Positions 35,138 to 44,517 of a stretch of 64,000 nucleotides of DNA are shown one piece after another. Both the position numbers and the translations under genes were made by a program. The notes below the pieces were generated by a model. It did no database searches, was not told the origin of the DNA, and worked only from the letters and a program-made list of their open reading frames with translations. Numbering within the stretch: position 1 is the first letter of the stretch; each line of letters opens with the position of its first letter. The DNA is from Olivibacter sp. SDN3. GTDB lineage: Bacteria > Bacteroidota > Bacteroidia > Sphingobacteriales > Sphingobacteriaceae. Location: NCBI RefSeq assembly GCF_014334135.1, contig NZ_CP060497.1, positions 2,604,001 to 2,668,000 on the forward strand, in the 5' to 3' direction.

Positions 35138-36553
35138 TTAGTTCTGTACACCGGTAGTTCCGCCTCCCTGAAGCGTTAACTCAACGGGTTTATTGTTTTT
35201 CCATGAACCGGCGGTGAAATCGGGGACATCGATGGAATTAGAGCGATTCGAAACAGACCGTTCGCTTAAAGGGCCAATGACACTCCAGAGAGCGGCATCA
35301 TAAACGTCCTGATCGAGCGCTAAACCGTTGCGGAGACAGTCGATCAGACGCCAGTCCATCATGAAATCCATACCTCCGTGGCCGCCTACTTTTTTTGCCA
35401 TATCACCTACTTTTTTGACGATTTCCGGTGTATATTGCTCTTCAAGCTTTTTAAATTCTTCGGGAGACAACCAGTTATGACCAATGGCGATGCGTGCAGG
35501 CTCAGGCCATTTTTGAGCGAATGCCTTGGTGCCGCTCAGTAAATGAATGCGTGAATAAGGTCGCGGTGACGAGACGTCGTGCTGCAACATGATGGTACGT
35601 CCCCGTGAGGTTCGGATAGTAGTAGTATTCATGTTACCACGGAAGTTTTTGTCGGCAAATGTTTGGTAAAAGCGATCTTCTCCGGCAAGTTCTGCTGCCT
35701 TTGCCTTCATGCTGAAATCGTTCGTAGACGTTGATGTAAGATACTCCATCTTGTCGCCGCGATTAATGTCCATGAGCTGACAGATAGGGCCAAGGCCATG
35801 GGTGGGATAGAGGTTTCCGTTGCGGTAATTCTCTTTTAAACGCCACATATCATGGTAGCCATCTTTACTGAAATTGAGGTCTAATAAGTCGTGGTTATAT
35901 GCCCCTTCCCCATGTATGATGTCTCCAAAGAAACCTTGACGTGCCATGTTTAACGTGAGGAGCTCAAAAAAGTCATAACAGCAGTTTTCGAGCATCATAC
36001 AATGTTTTTTGGTGGCCTCTGAAGTGTTAACCAGCTCCCAGCACTCATCAACGGTAGTAGCCGCAGGTACTTCAACCGCCGCATGCTTGCCTGCTTTCAT
36101 GGCATAAACAGCCATGGGAGTATGTAATTGCCAGGGAGTACATATGTATATAAGATCGATGTCTTTTCGGTCGCACATTTCTTTCCAGGATGCTGCGTTT
36201 CCGGTATATAAAGTAGGCTGGTGCCCTTTCGGTTGTATCTCGGCCAATACTTTCTCTGCCTTTTCTGGGCGGATATCACATAAACCCTTGATTTCAACCC
36301 CTTCGATATGGCTCATACGGTATACGGCACCGGGACCGCGCATGCCCAAACCAATGAAACCGATACGTACTTTGGCTAATTTCGGGGCAGCATAACCACT
36401 CATATTGAATGTTTGTTGCCTGTTTGGCGAACCTGGAAAATCACTTGATGCGGTTGGAGTCCCGGGATTGGCCTTACCGATAAATGGTTGGCTCAAGAGC
36501 CCCAAACCGGTGAGCCCTGTTAATTTTAAAAAATCTCTTCTTTTCGTATGCAT
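35138..36553 (-). CDS. Tat-exported Gfo/Idh/MocA-fold glycosidase, GH109 type (alpha-N-acetylgalactosaminidase-like)
   Basis: This 471-residue protein opens with a twin-arginine signal, TKRRDFLKLTG, ending near IGKANP. An NAD-binding Rossmann domain with VRIGFIGLGMRGPG (about 62-75) comes next. EVPAATTVDECWELV, RNGNLYPTHGLGPICQLMDI and HGGMDFMMDWRLIDCLRNGL, then the ending SERSVSNRSNSIDVPDFT, match GH109 enzymes such as the Elizabethkingia alpha-N-acetylgalactosaminidase. These retain NAD tightly and cleave by an oxidation-elimination route, with the HxxG-type His and Tyr in the NLYPTHGLG region. It would remove alpha-GalNAc from mucin-type or blood-group A-like glycans in the periplasm. It is divergent from a SusC/SusD pair across a 588-bp gap. 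Another sugar dehydrogenase specificity is possible. Confidence 0.88.
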   Translation of the reverse strand: MHTKRRDFLKLTGLTGLGLLSQPFIGKANPGTPTASSDFPGSPNRQQTFNMSGYAAPKLAKVRIGFIGLGMRGPGAVYRMSHIEGVEIKGLCDIRPEKAEKVLAEIQPKGHQPTLYTGNAASWKEMCDRKDIDLIYICTPWQLHTPMAVYAMKAGKHAAVEVPAATTVDECWELVNTSEATKKHCMMLENCCYDFFELLTLNMARQGFFGDIIHGEGAYNHDLLDLNFSKDGYHDMWRLKENYRNGNLYPTHGLGPICQLMDINRGDKMEYLTSTSTNDFSMKAKAAELAGEDRFYQTFADKNFRGNMNTTTIRTSRGRTIMLQHDVSSPRPYSRIHLLSGTKAFAQKWPEPARIAIGHNWLSPEEFKKLEEQYTPEIVKKVGDMAKKVGGHGGMDFMMDWRLIDCLRNGLALDQDVYDAALWSVIGPLSERSVSNRSNSIDVPDFTAGSWKNNKPVELTLQGGGTTGVQN

Positions 36554-36754
36554 AATGTTTGTTTTTGAATATGTATATATGATAACCCTGTTTTACAGGA
36601 AAGTGATTAGTTAGCTTTTATTGCACAATCATAATTATTCTCAGGTAATATATCAAGGCGCGGCGAAACGCAATCGTTTGTGTGTTTTTAGAGAAATGGT
36701 AAGCCGAATGTCAAAAATCGACGAAAAATGCGCGCTTTTGAACAAATCTATTAT

Positions 36755-36799
36755 GAAAACGAATAAAGTCTATGTTTATAGTAGACTTTATTCGTTTTC
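36755..36799. repeat. 18-bp perfect inverted repeat with 9-nt loop
   Basis: The left arm GAAAACGAATAAAGTCTA (36755-36772) and right arm TAGACTTTATTCGTTTTC (36782-36799) are exact reverse complements around TGTTTATAG. It lies between divergent genes, so it cannot terminate either of them. The right arm ends six bases before a -7 box, occupying the -33 region. A large operator, or a cruciform or leader element, is the likely nature. Confidence 0.9.
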
Positions 36800-36805
36800 T
36801 TTATA

Positions 36806-36813
36806 TATATTTG
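36806..36813 (+). promoter_or_regulatory. -7 box next to the inverted repeat
   Basis: TATATTTG matches TAnnTTTG exactly. No TTTG occurs at the -33 distance, where the inverted repeat lies instead, as expected for a regulator-dependent promoter. It could drive the SusC gene at 37142. Confidence 0.4.
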
Positions 36814-36864
36814 TACCGTTTTAACTAGAATACTATATTAAATTATTACTATGCTTCCTAACTT

Positions 36865-36872
36865 TACCTTTG
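36865..36872 (+). promoter_or_regulatory. Second candidate -7 box for SusC
   Basis: TACCTTTG matches TAnnTTTG exactly but has no recognisable -33 element. Transcription would start near 36879, leaving a leader of about 260 nt before SusC. Confidence 0.3.
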
Positions 36873-37141
36873 CTACACCGAACGATCAATTCGTAATCGT
36901 TATGCCTTATCTCCGTCGAATGCGTTAGCAATCAGGGGATCGTATAACTTAACTTTTATCTTCTGATTGCACCTTTCTGCAGCCAAAGTACTGTATGTGT
37001 GATCGCATGCAGCGGGGAGGTACTCACCTTTATTTATTTCAATCATTCGCTTTCTAAAAGATGGACTTGGGCGGGTATGCTCTGTTGTGGCTATTGATTA
37101 TGAACGATATAAAAACGACAAAATGACAAGAAATTATTAAC

Positions 37142-40100
37142 ATGAAATATTACATTAACTTTTTATTGTTTTTCTTCTTTAATGTGTGCGGTGTTTTTGC
37201 GCAGACGTATGTGGGAGGGACTGTTTCTGACTTGGTAACAGGTGAACCTATTCCAGATGTAAATGTGGGGATTAAAGGAACGAACAGACAGACGAGCACT
37301 GATGCCACAGGTAAATACAGCATTCTGGTTAGCGAAGGGGATGAGCTGCTGGTATTTCACTCAATAGGTTACCATTCTAAAGAGGAGCGTATTACGGGCG
37401 ACGTATTGAATGTTCGCCTGGAACAATCGACGGAGGATTTAGATGAGGTGGTAGTGATTGCTTATGGAACGGCCAAGAAATCTGACTTTACCGGTTCTGT
37501 TGCACAAATTAATAATGAGCAGTTACAGCGCGCTCAGGTGAGCAATATTTCGAAGGCGCTGCAGGGCTTGGCTCCTGGCTTGCAATCGGTTTCTGCCAGT
37601 GGTCAGCCAGGGACGGACGCAAGTATCCGCATAAGGGGGATTGGTTCGATCAATGCCTCCAGTGATCCGCTTTATGTGGTAGATGGTGTGCCTTATGCGG
37701 GAAGTTTAAATGCTATTAATCCGGCCGACGTGGAATCGATCAGTGTGTTGAAAGATGCTACAGCCAGCGCGTTGTATGGTTCGAGAGGAGCGAATGGCGT
37801 TATTGTAATAACTACAAAACAGGGTAAAAAGAATGCCAAGCCTGCTATTGATGCTCGTTTTACACAGGGCTTTTCGTCGCGAGCGGTTAGGGATTACGAG
37901 CATGTGAGTACCGACCAATATTTTGAGCTTTACTGGGAGAATATCTATAACCAGTTGACGACTTCAAACACGCCCGATGCAGCGGCACGTTTGGCAAGTG
38001 GCCGTGTAGCGCAGGAGCTTGGAATTAATCCTTATGGACCTGCGTACCCCGAACCTGTAGGACTTAACGGCCGTATTGTTAATGGTGCCACGCCTTTGTG
38101 GAATGACGATTGGCAAAGACAGCTGGAACAACCTGCACGACGAACGGAAGCAACATTAAATATAAACGGAGGGGGGGAGAATAATCAGTATTATATTTCA
38201 GGTAATTATTTGAACGATAAAGGGATCGGAATTGGATCTGGTTATAGGCGCTTTAACATTCGGAGTAATACAACAGTTGACGCAACTAAATGGCTTAGCC
38301 TGGGCTTAAATGTAACCGCTACAAACAGTAGACAAGACTTTCCGCAGTCGGAAGACAGTCAAGTATCTAATATCATCAATTTTGGTCGGCGCTTGCCCTC
38401 TTTTTATCCGATACATGAGCGTAATGACGACGGTTCGTATAAGTTAGACGCGGCGGGTGAGCGTATTATTGATTTTGGCGCATACCGACCTAGCGCCGTA
38501 AACCCAAATTGGAATTTGTTGGGCACCTACCATTTGGATCTTCGGGAAACACTTCGGGATGAAGTTTCGGCACGCACTTTTGTAGAGGCCAAATTATTAA
38601 AGGGTTTGAAGCTGAGGAGTTCATATAGTGTGGATTATAGAAACCAAACGGGGCATAATTATGCAAACCCGCTGTATGGATCGGCTGCAAATATCAACGG
38701 TTCGGTATCTAAAAGTACTTCCAGACTATTGTCTTGGACACAGAATAATATACTGACCTATGATACGGAATTTGAGGGCGGGCATCACCTGAATTTGTTG
38801 GCGGGGCAGGAACTTTACAACCTCAACAGCCGTAGCTTCGATGGAAGTAGGCAAAATTTCGTGTTACCTTATCTTTACGAGCCTGTGGCAGCGTCTCAGC
38901 TGAACAGCTTTACGGGATCTTCAAATGACCACCGAATATTGAGTTTCTTGGGAAGAGCAGAGTACGACCTGCATAAAAAATATTTCCTTTCGGCGTCGTT
39001 ACGTACAGATGGTACATCGCGTTTTTCACCATCGCAACGTTGGGGTACATTTTGGTCGTTTGGCGGGTCGTGGAAGTTAGGGGAAGAAGAAGCGTTGAAG
39101 AACCTGAACTGGTTAAGTACCTTAATTCTGAGAGGAAGTTATGGGGCGCAAGGCAATGATAATATCGGTACCTATTATGCCTATGAAGCGCTATATACCA
39201 TTGCTAATAATTTAGGTGAAGGTGGAGTGTATCCTTCACGTTTGCCTACACCCAATTTGAAATGGGAAACCAATCTGAACCTCAACCTGGGACTTGATTT
39301 CGGTTTCTTAAATGACAGGATAAGCGGTACGGTCGAATATTTTGAAAGGCGATCGAGAGATTTGCTGTTTTCACGCCCATTACCTCCTTCCTCGGGTTTT
39401 TTATCAATTGACGACAATATTGGAAGTTTGAAAAATACGGGTATAGAACTGGATTTACATGCAACTCCAGTAAATAGCGGTGGTTTTAGGTGGGACGTAG
39501 GGCTTAATGCTACGCATTTTAAGAACCGTATCACGGCCCTTCCCCAGGAAGAAATCGTTAGCGGCACAAAAAAGATGATGGTTGGACGCTCTGTATTTGA
39601 TTTTTGGTTGAGGGATTGGGCAGGGGTTGACCCGGCCAATGGAAATCCTTTATGGTATCAGGACATTACGGAAACAGATGCTAATGGGAATACTACGGTG
39701 GTGGGAAAAACAACTACCAGTACTTACTCGGACGCGAGTTATTATTATACCGGAAGTGCTTTGCCAGACCTTTATGGAGGGATAACGAATACCTTTGCTT
39801 ATAGAGGTTTTGAACTTTCTTTTCTGTTTAGTTACAGCTTGGGCGGAAAAATTTTAGATGGAGACGTACCGGCGCTTTACCACAACGGTACCGCTGGTGT
39901 GGCCTGGCACAGAGAAATGGCTAATCGCTGGACGCCGGAAAATACGCAAACGGATGTGCCGCGTTTGGGCGGTGCAAGTGCGGAGGCTTCCAGTCAATCA
40001 ACACGCTTTTTGTACGATGCTTCGTATTTGAGACTACGTAACCTAAGCTTAGGCTATACCTTTCCGCAACAATTTGCTCAACGACTGGGTTTGAATAGAC

Positions 40101-40243
40101 TCGGTATTCAGCTTTTAGGAGAAAACCTGCTGACCTTTTTTAAACATAAGGGAATGGATCCGGAGCAAACTATTGAAGGAACTACTTATTTCCGTTATCC
40201 TGCGATGCGTGTGATCTCGGGAGGAATTAACATAGGTTTTTAA
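37142..40243 (+). CDS. SusC/RagA-family TonB-linked outer-membrane transporter
   Basis: This 1033-residue protein has a signal peptide ending GVFAQ and a carboxypeptidase-regulatory-like domain (TYVGGTVSDLVTGEPIPDVN). The plug contains ASIRIRGIGSINASSDPLYV, VESISVLKDATASALYGSRG and NGVIVITTKQGKK. The barrel ends VISGGINIGF with a terminal Phe. It is paired with the SusD gene at 40272 and the pair ends at a terminator, so no enzyme is co-transcribed. The nearest enzyme is the GH109-like protein encoded divergently, and a shared function in alpha-GalNAc-containing glycan use is an inference from position. Confidence 0.93.
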   Translation: MKYYINFLLFFFFNVCGVFAQTYVGGTVSDLVTGEPIPDVNVGIKGTNRQTSTDATGKYSILVSEGDELLVFHSIGYHSKEERITGDVLNVRLEQSTEDLDEVVVIAYGTAKKSDFTGSVAQINNEQLQRAQVSNISKALQGLAPGLQSVSASGQPGTDASIRIRGIGSINASSDPLYVVDGVPYAGSLNAINPADVESISVLKDATASALYGSRGANGVIVITTKQGKKNAKPAIDARFTQGFSSRAVRDYEHVSTDQYFELYWENIYNQLTTSNTPDAAARLASGRVAQELGINPYGPAYPEPVGLNGRIVNGATPLWNDDWQRQLEQPARRTEATLNINGGGENNQYYISGNYLNDKGIGIGSGYRRFNIRSNTTVDATKWLSLGLNVTATNSRQDFPQSEDSQVSNIINFGRRLPSFYPIHERNDDGSYKLDAAGERIIDFGAYRPSAVNPNWNLLGTYHLDLRETLRDEVSARTFVEAKLLKGLKLRSSYSVDYRNQTGHNYANPLYGSAANINGSVSKSTSRLLSWTQNNILTYDTEFEGGHHLNLLAGQELYNLNSRSFDGSRQNFVLPYLYEPVAASQLNSFTGSSNDHRILSFLGRAEYDLHKKYFLSASLRTDGTSRFSPSQRWGTFWSFGGSWKLGEEEALKNLNWLSTLILRGSYGAQGNDNIGTYYAYEALYTIANNLGEGGVYPSRLPTPNLKWETNLNLNLGLDFGFLNDRISGTVEYFERRSRDLLFSRPLPPSSGFLSIDDNIGSLKNTGIELDLHATPVNSGGFRWDVGLNATHFKNRITALPQEEIVSGTKKMMVGRSVFDFWLRDWAGVDPANGNPLWYQDITETDANGNTTVVGKTTTSTYSDASYYYTGSALPDLYGGITNTFAYRGFELSFLFSYSLGGKILDGDVPALYHNGTAGVAWHREMANRWTPENTQTDVPRLGGASAEASSQSTRFLYDASYLRLRNLSLGYTFPQQFAQRLGLNRLGIQLLGENLLTFFKHKGMDPEQTIEGTTYFRYPAMRVISGGINIGF

Positions 40244-40271
40244 GTTGTTGTCGAAAATAATAATATTAAAA

Positions 40272-41816
40272 ATGATGAATAGAGGAAATATAAAATTTAA
40301 AAAATATTTAGGCGTTTTGCTGATAACCTTTGCTTTGGGCTCTTGCAAAGATTACCTGGATACGGTACCAACTTCATCGGTACCTGAATCGGTTGTATTT
40401 GATAATGTTGAAAATCTGGAAACAGTTTTAAACGGGTCGTGGAGGCAATATATGGACACTTACTATACTTTTGCAAATCCAGGTTACGCCTCTATATTAC
40501 GTGCCAGCGATGCCATGGGTAGTGATGTGGCGGTTGTGCGAGGACGATATGGTTATCTTAGTCCGTACGACTATTTAGAAATGCATACCCGAGTGGGCAC
40601 CCGGGTAACGGCATTCTGGCGTATTTTATACAGTGCCATCAACAGTAACAATAACATATTAGCACATATTGATGATATCCCGGGCGACGATGCACTTAGA
40701 AATCGTTTAAAAGGACAGGCTCTAGCCTTTCGTGCACATAGTTACTTAACCTTGGCGTCTTTTTATCAGTTGAGCTATCTGAAAGATCCAGACGCCAAAA
40801 CTGCACCAATTTATACGGAACCTACGGGCCCTGATATGGAAGGGAATCCGAAGGCTACTCTTCGAGAGATATTTGATTTGGTTATCAGTGATTTAAGTCA
40901 GGCAGAAACACTGCTGCAGGATTATCAAAGACCGGGATCGCAGAAGTATAAGATTAACCAGCAGGTAGCGCAGGGCTTACTGGCCAGGGCTTATTTACAT
41001 ACAGGACGTTGGGCAGAGGCTGCAGAGAAGGCCGCTGCCGCCCGAGAGGGATATCCGTTAATGAACGCCAATGAATACTATGCCGGCTTTAACGATTTGA
41101 CAAACCGTGAGTGGATCTGGGGACATGGACAGCAACCTGATCAGAACACGGCAAGTTATCATTTTCATTACCTAGATGTTACCACACCTGCATCTTACTA
41201 TTATAGTTTTATGGCCGATCCGCATTTTAAGGATTATTTTGAAGAAGATGATATTCGGTTTAACCTCTTTTCCTGGGATAATAGTGCACCGGCACGTTAC
41301 GGATTGCTTCGCTATGAGAAATTTAAATTTAGGGAAGATATGACGGGCGATATAATTTTATTGCGTGCAGCTGAAACTTATCTGATACAGGCGGAAGCAT
41401 ATGCACGTGACGGGAAATTAGTCGAAGCGGCGGCAGTGTTAAATGAGTTGAGAAATGCTCGTAACGCGACGACCTTAAACGTTGCCGGAAAAGCACAGGA
41501 TGAAGTAATTGGTGAAATTTTACTGGAAAGAAGGAAAGAGTTATGGGGCGAGGGCTTTGCGCTTTCTGATATCATCCGTACACAAGGGAAAGTAGAACGT
41601 AGGGCATATACGCAAATTAATGAACAAGGTGAAGTAGAACCTATTCAGGTGGCTATCACTTTACCTGATGGATCTACCAGAACAGTGACTGCGGTTGGTC
41701 ATACCACTACCAGACTGCAGAACAACGCCGGTGGTGAATTTACGGAGAACAGCCCTTACTATGTTTTTGGAATACCGGAAAGCGAATCAATCAATAATCC
41801 GAACCTAGATAAGTAA
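40272..41816 (+). CDS. SusD/RagB-family outer-membrane lipoprotein
   Basis: This protein has 514 residues from the ATG at 40272 (a second ATG follows at once at 40275). The TTG at 40245 lies 1 bp after the SusC stop and is an unlikely start. The lipobox ALGSC puts the lipidated Cys at residue 25. SusD hallmarks are RLKGQALAFRAHSYLTLASF, VAQGLLARAYLHTGRWAEAA, LLRAAETYLIQAEAYARDG and LLERRKELWGEGFALSDIIR. It binds ligand for the upstream SusC channel. The stop is followed 27 bp later by an intrinsic terminator, so the transporter pair forms a complete two-gene unit. The ligand is unknown. Confidence 0.93.
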   Translation: MMNRGNIKFKKYLGVLLITFALGSCKDYLDTVPTSSVPESVVFDNVENLETVLNGSWRQYMDTYYTFANPGYASILRASDAMGSDVAVVRGRYGYLSPYDYLEMHTRVGTRVTAFWRILYSAINSNNNILAHIDDIPGDDALRNRLKGQALAFRAHSYLTLASFYQLSYLKDPDAKTAPIYTEPTGPDMEGNPKATLREIFDLVISDLSQAETLLQDYQRPGSQKYKINQQVAQGLLARAYLHTGRWAEAAEKAAAAREGYPLMNANEYYAGFNDLTNREWIWGHGQQPDQNTASYHFHYLDVTTPASYYYSFMADPHFKDYFEEDDIRFNLFSWDNSAPARYGLLRYEKFKFREDMTGDIILLRAAETYLIQAEAYARDGKLVEAAAVLNELRNARNATTLNVAGKAQDEVIGEILLERRKELWGEGFALSDIIRTQGKVERRAYTQINEQGEVEPIQVAITLPDGSTRTVTAVGHTTTRLQNNAGGEFTENSPYYVFGIPESESINNPNLDK

Positions 41817-41843
41817 TCGGATTATCAATGCTAATACTTATAC

Positions 41844-41874
41844 AGCCGTTACCCTTTAAAGGTAACGGCTTTTT
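41844..41874 (+). terminator. Intrinsic terminator after SusC/SusD
   Basis: Perfect 10-bp stem AGCCGTTACC (41844-41853) / GGTAACGGCT (41861-41870), seven-base loop, then TTTT. It ends the SusC/SusD transcript. Confidence 0.9.
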
Positions 41875-41994
41875 GCTGTCATGTATAGCTGATAATAATG
41901 GCAATCCACCCTTATTACCTAGCTATGAACTGGTTCTTTTGTTTGTATAATATGGATGACCAAGACCTGTACATAGCTTTGCATATTTAAATAC

Positions 41995-42035
41995 ACTTTT
42001 TTCACACAAAAGGTTATTTATTATGTGAAAAAAGT
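41995..42035. repeat. 12-bp inverted repeat with TTTTCACA/TGTGAAAA cores
   Basis: ACTTTTTTCACA (41995-42006) and TGTGAAAAAAGT (42024-42035) are exact reverse complements separated by 17 bases. It lies about 79 bp upstream of the promoter of the initiating sugar transferase. Related TGTGAA/TTTTCTCA sequences recur in other gaps of this locus. Confidence 0.8.
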
Positions 42036-42113
42036 AATTAAAATCCACTTACATGTGCTTTTCGTGTAAAGTTTCACTCTTTTCAACAAATGCCTACATA
42101 ATCAATTGCTTTC

Positions 42114-42145
42114 GTTGAAAACATTGTCGGTTTTTGCGTCCTTTG
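42114..42145 (+). promoter_or_regulatory. Candidate promoter of the sugar transferase gene
   Basis: GTTG (42114-42117), 20 bases, then GTCCTTTG (42138-42145). The pattern is a variant of the TTTG/TAnnTTTG promoter. A near-copy with the same spacing and the same CATTGnnnGTTTTTGCGT block occurs at 45766-45797, which supports it being functional. Confidence 0.5.
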
Positions 42146-42308
42146 TTGTGTTTCTAAGTGGTATTTGTGCCAGTAGCTTCTTGAGGAATTTGTTTTAGAA
42201 ATGCCGAGAAGTATTGACTCGTTTACTACTTGTTAATCGCTAACCCTTAATGTTTGACGAGACGTGTACTATAAAGAAAATGGGTAAAAATAAAAATTGA
42301 AATTTTAT

Positions 42309-43727
42309 ATGGACTTATTTAGTCGTAATTTTTTCTGCTTTACCCGCGTGGTAACCGACATAAGCATTCTTGTTTTATCCTTTTTTATCGCTATTGTTAT
42401 AAGTGAAGCTTATTATCTGAATAGGTTTGGACTGTATGATGCTGGCTTTTTGTTGTTTTTGCTTTGTGGATGGTATTTTACTGCCCGATCAAACAGGTTG
42501 TATGAAGAACAAATGCAGGAAAACCAAATGCGGGAACTGTTTAAAACAGTTAACACTATATTATGGCAGGTCATGCTGGCTATCCTATTTATCTTTGCCA
42601 TTCAGGAAAAAGAGTATTCGCGCACTTTTTTCGTAGTGTACGGCGTGATGTTAACTTTTTTGATGCCGCTGAGCAAACTTACACTCAAACGGGTTTACTT
42701 GTGGCTCTATCGTAGTGGGAAATTAAGAAAAAGAGCCTTGGTTATTGGAGCAGGTAAAAATGGACAATTGTTCTGTAAGTACCTGCGAGACAATAAATAT
42801 TATGGTTACGAACTTGTTCGTTATATTCAAGGAGAACTGTTGCTTGCTAATAGTTCTCCTTACAACTCTGCCGGAAGAATATTGTTGGCTGGAGGAAAAC
42901 CTCTTGAGAATATAAATGATATTGATGAGATATTTATTACAGAAGAATCGGAAGGTACTTATAGTACTCGAGAGATTGCCTCGGTATTGAGTTCTCATGC
43001 AGTACGATTGCGTATAATTCCTAACATGTTTAATATGGTTAACTCTGGCATATATAGCTTTAGCATGATAGGCAACTTTCCGTTACTGAGTGTACGTAAT
43101 GAGCCGTTAGAGGATGTATATAATCAAGCCTTGAAGCGCTGTTTTGATATACTGTTTACACTGTTTGTAATGGTGTTCATTTGCTCTTGGTTGTTCCCGA
43201 TTATCGCTTTGGCAATAAAGTTGGATTCTCGTGGTCCGGTATTTTATAAGCAAGAGAGATGGGGGAAACGCAATCGGCCGTTTTTATGTTATAAGTTTCG
43301 TTCGATGTATGTGAAAGCTCCGTCGACAAATGGCAATGGTAAATTTCAGCAAGCGACAAAAAATGATCCGAGAATTACCAGAGTAGGGCGGCTATTGCGA
43401 AAAACGAGTCTTGATGAGTTTCCGCAGTTTTTAAATGTTTTCTGGGGAGAAATGTCTGTAGTTGGCCCACGGCCACACGCGTCACTTATGAATATAGAAT
43501 CAACCCAAACAATCAAAAACTATCTGGTACGGCACCAAGCAAAACCAGGCATAAGCGGTTGGGCACAGGTTAATGGCTTAAGAGGGGAGTCTGGAAATCC
43601 GCAGTTGCTGAAGGCACGTACACAGCACGATATTTGGTATATTGAGCATTGGACCTTTCTACTCGACCTGAAGATTATCTTTTTGACCTTCTGGCAAATG
43701 ATCATAGGAGATAAAAATGCGTATTGA
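42309..43727 (+). CDS. Undecaprenyl-phosphate sugar-1-phosphate transferase (WcaJ/polyprenyl glycosylphosphotransferase)
   Basis: This 472-residue inner-membrane protein starts at the ATG at 42309 (an upstream TTG adds four residues). Four N-terminal transmembrane helices (about 10-125) are followed by a Rossmann-like CoA-binding domain (about 140-260, starting [18 protein letters not shown]). A fifth hydrophobic helix (about 280-305) leads to the catalytic domain with [45 protein letters not shown] and [17 protein letters not shown]. These residues define the bacterial sugar transferases that load the first sugar phosphate (glucose-1-P for WcaJ) onto undecaprenyl phosphate. It begins repeat-unit synthesis for the downstream exopolysaccharide genes. 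The first sugar itself is not certain. Confidence 0.93.
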   Translation: MDLFSRNFFCFTRVVTDISILVLSFFIAIVISEAYYLNRFGLYDAGFLLFLLCGWYFTARSNRLYEEQMQENQMRELFKTVNTILWQVMLAILFIFAIQEKEYSRTFFVVYGVMLTFLMPLSKLTLKRVYLWLYRSGKLRKRALVIGAGKNGQLFCKYLRDNKYYGYELVRYIQGELLLANSSPYNSAGRILLAGGKPLENINDIDEIFITEESEGTYSTREIASVLSSHAVRLRIIPNMFNMVNSGIYSFSMIGNFPLLSVRNEPLEDVYNQALKRCFDILFTLFVMVFICSWLFPIIALAIKLDSRGPVFYKQERWGKRNRPFLCYKFRSMYVKAPSTNGNGKFQQATKNDPRITRVGRLLRKTSLDEFPQFLNVFWGEMSVVGPRPHASLMNIESTQTIKNYLVRHQAKPGISGWAQVNGLRGESGNPQLLKARTQHDIWYIEHWTFLLDLKIIFLTFWQMIIGDKNAY

Positions 43728-43852
43728 TGTGTGCACCTTCGCTTTCAAAACTTCTTTATAGGCAGTCTGTTTGGTTTGTTTTTTGTGAATAGATGGGATA
43801 ATGTGTGAATATATGGTGTAAAATTGTGTATTTATTGTGAAGATATTCTAAA

Positions 43853-43860
43853 TATCTTTG
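43853..43860 (+). promoter_or_regulatory. -7 box upstream of the unknown 146-aa gene
   Basis: TATCTTTG matches TAnnTTTG exactly. Transcription would start near 43867, 80 nt before the ATG at 43947. The -33 element is unclear; TTGTGAA sequences lie just upstream (43781-43842). Confidence 0.4.
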
Positions 43861-43946
43861 TTATACTGCTGCTCAATATTAAATCTAATTCGCTGGGAGT
43901 AAATTGCTTGAATAATACGATACGGGTTTTTTGATATAAAAAATTT

Positions 43947-44387
43947 ATGTGTAATAATTCGATAGAAGATATTTTTCATGGTGTCTATGCAATTCTGCTG
44001 AAGCAAGGGTATGAATTAGATAAGTCTTTTATAAAGACCTCTTGGGGAGGTGTGTTTAAGGTTGTTAGAAGAAGCACTGAACTGAATGAATGGTTTTCCT
44101 TAGATAGTAAAAAAGATCTTGGTCATCTTACTGAGAAGAGCTTGGAGATGGTTATGGTGGTTGCCGATGGATATGCTGTTGTATCAGCTTGTGAAAAGGA
44201 AGCCTTAAACTTAAAGGTTATTTTCGGAACTATAGTCGGTGTAGAAGAGGATACCCGGAAATCGGGTAACAGTCATTTTTTGACTGGTGATATCTTGGAA
44301 GTACCTGTTGGAACTTGTGCGCACATCATGGCGGTTGATGAATATGCTATTCTTCTAAGTAGCGGCCACGAACGATTTGTAGTGTAA
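43947..44387 (+). CDS. Hypothetical 146-aa soluble protein in the exopolysaccharide locus
   Basis: I do not recognise a family. The protein is acidic to neutral and has no signal peptide or membrane helix. An N-terminal amphipathic helical part (about 1-30, EDIFHGVYAILLKQGYELD) is followed by alternating beta-like segments: FIKTSWGGVFKVVRR, LEMVMVVADGYAVVSA, LKVIFGTIVGVEED, GDILEVPVGTCAHIMAVDEY and AILLSSGHERFVV. The last part vaguely resembles the closing strands of a cupin barrel, but no metal-binding His pattern is present. Codon usage and spacing look genuine, and it has its own -7 box. It stands between the initiating transferase and a candidate small RNA. A regulatory or sugar-modifying role is conceivable but unsupported. 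Confidence 0.65.
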   Translation: MCNNSIEDIFHGVYAILLKQGYELDKSFIKTSWGGVFKVVRRSTELNEWFSLDSKKDLGHLTEKSLEMVMVVADGYAVVSACEKEALNLKVIFGTIVGVEEDTRKSGNSHFLTGDILEVPVGTCAHIMAVDEYAILLSSGHERFVV

Positions 44388-44517
44388 CCCGATCTGGTTG
44401 GGACTAGAGATGTTTTGTTCTAGATTTTGAGTGAACAACAGTTTCCTGTTTTTTCTCACAAGTAAACAATAAGTTATACATTAGGTAGAAACACGCAATA
44501 AACTATACGTTTGTGCT

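Larger units (their letters stand above)
36554..37141. other. 588-bp divergent intergenic region
   Basis: This gap lies between the GH109-like gene (minus) and a SusC gene (plus). It holds an 18-bp perfect inverted repeat (36755-36799) and two exact TAnnTTTG boxes (36806-36813 and 36865-36872), which would leave SusC leaders of about 320 or 260 nt. The short ORF that spans the repeat has no coding character. No sigma-factor gene or regulator is present. Confidence 0.6.
41817..42308. other. 492-bp intergenic region before the exopolysaccharide locus
   Basis: It holds the SusD terminator (41844-41874), a 12-bp inverted repeat (41995-42035) and a promoter (42114-42145) that would give the sugar transferase a leader of about 157 nt. 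No coding potential is seen. Confidence 0.6.

Noticed and set aside
34951-35157. A 68-codon plus-strand frame between the NmrA-like and GH109-like genes.
   Set aside because: It overlaps the ends of both minus-strand genes and lacks promoter, family or composition support.
36621-36824. A 67-codon frame across the inverted repeat.
   Set aside because: Low-complexity and without codon bias or homology that I recognise. The inverted repeat itself explains its length.
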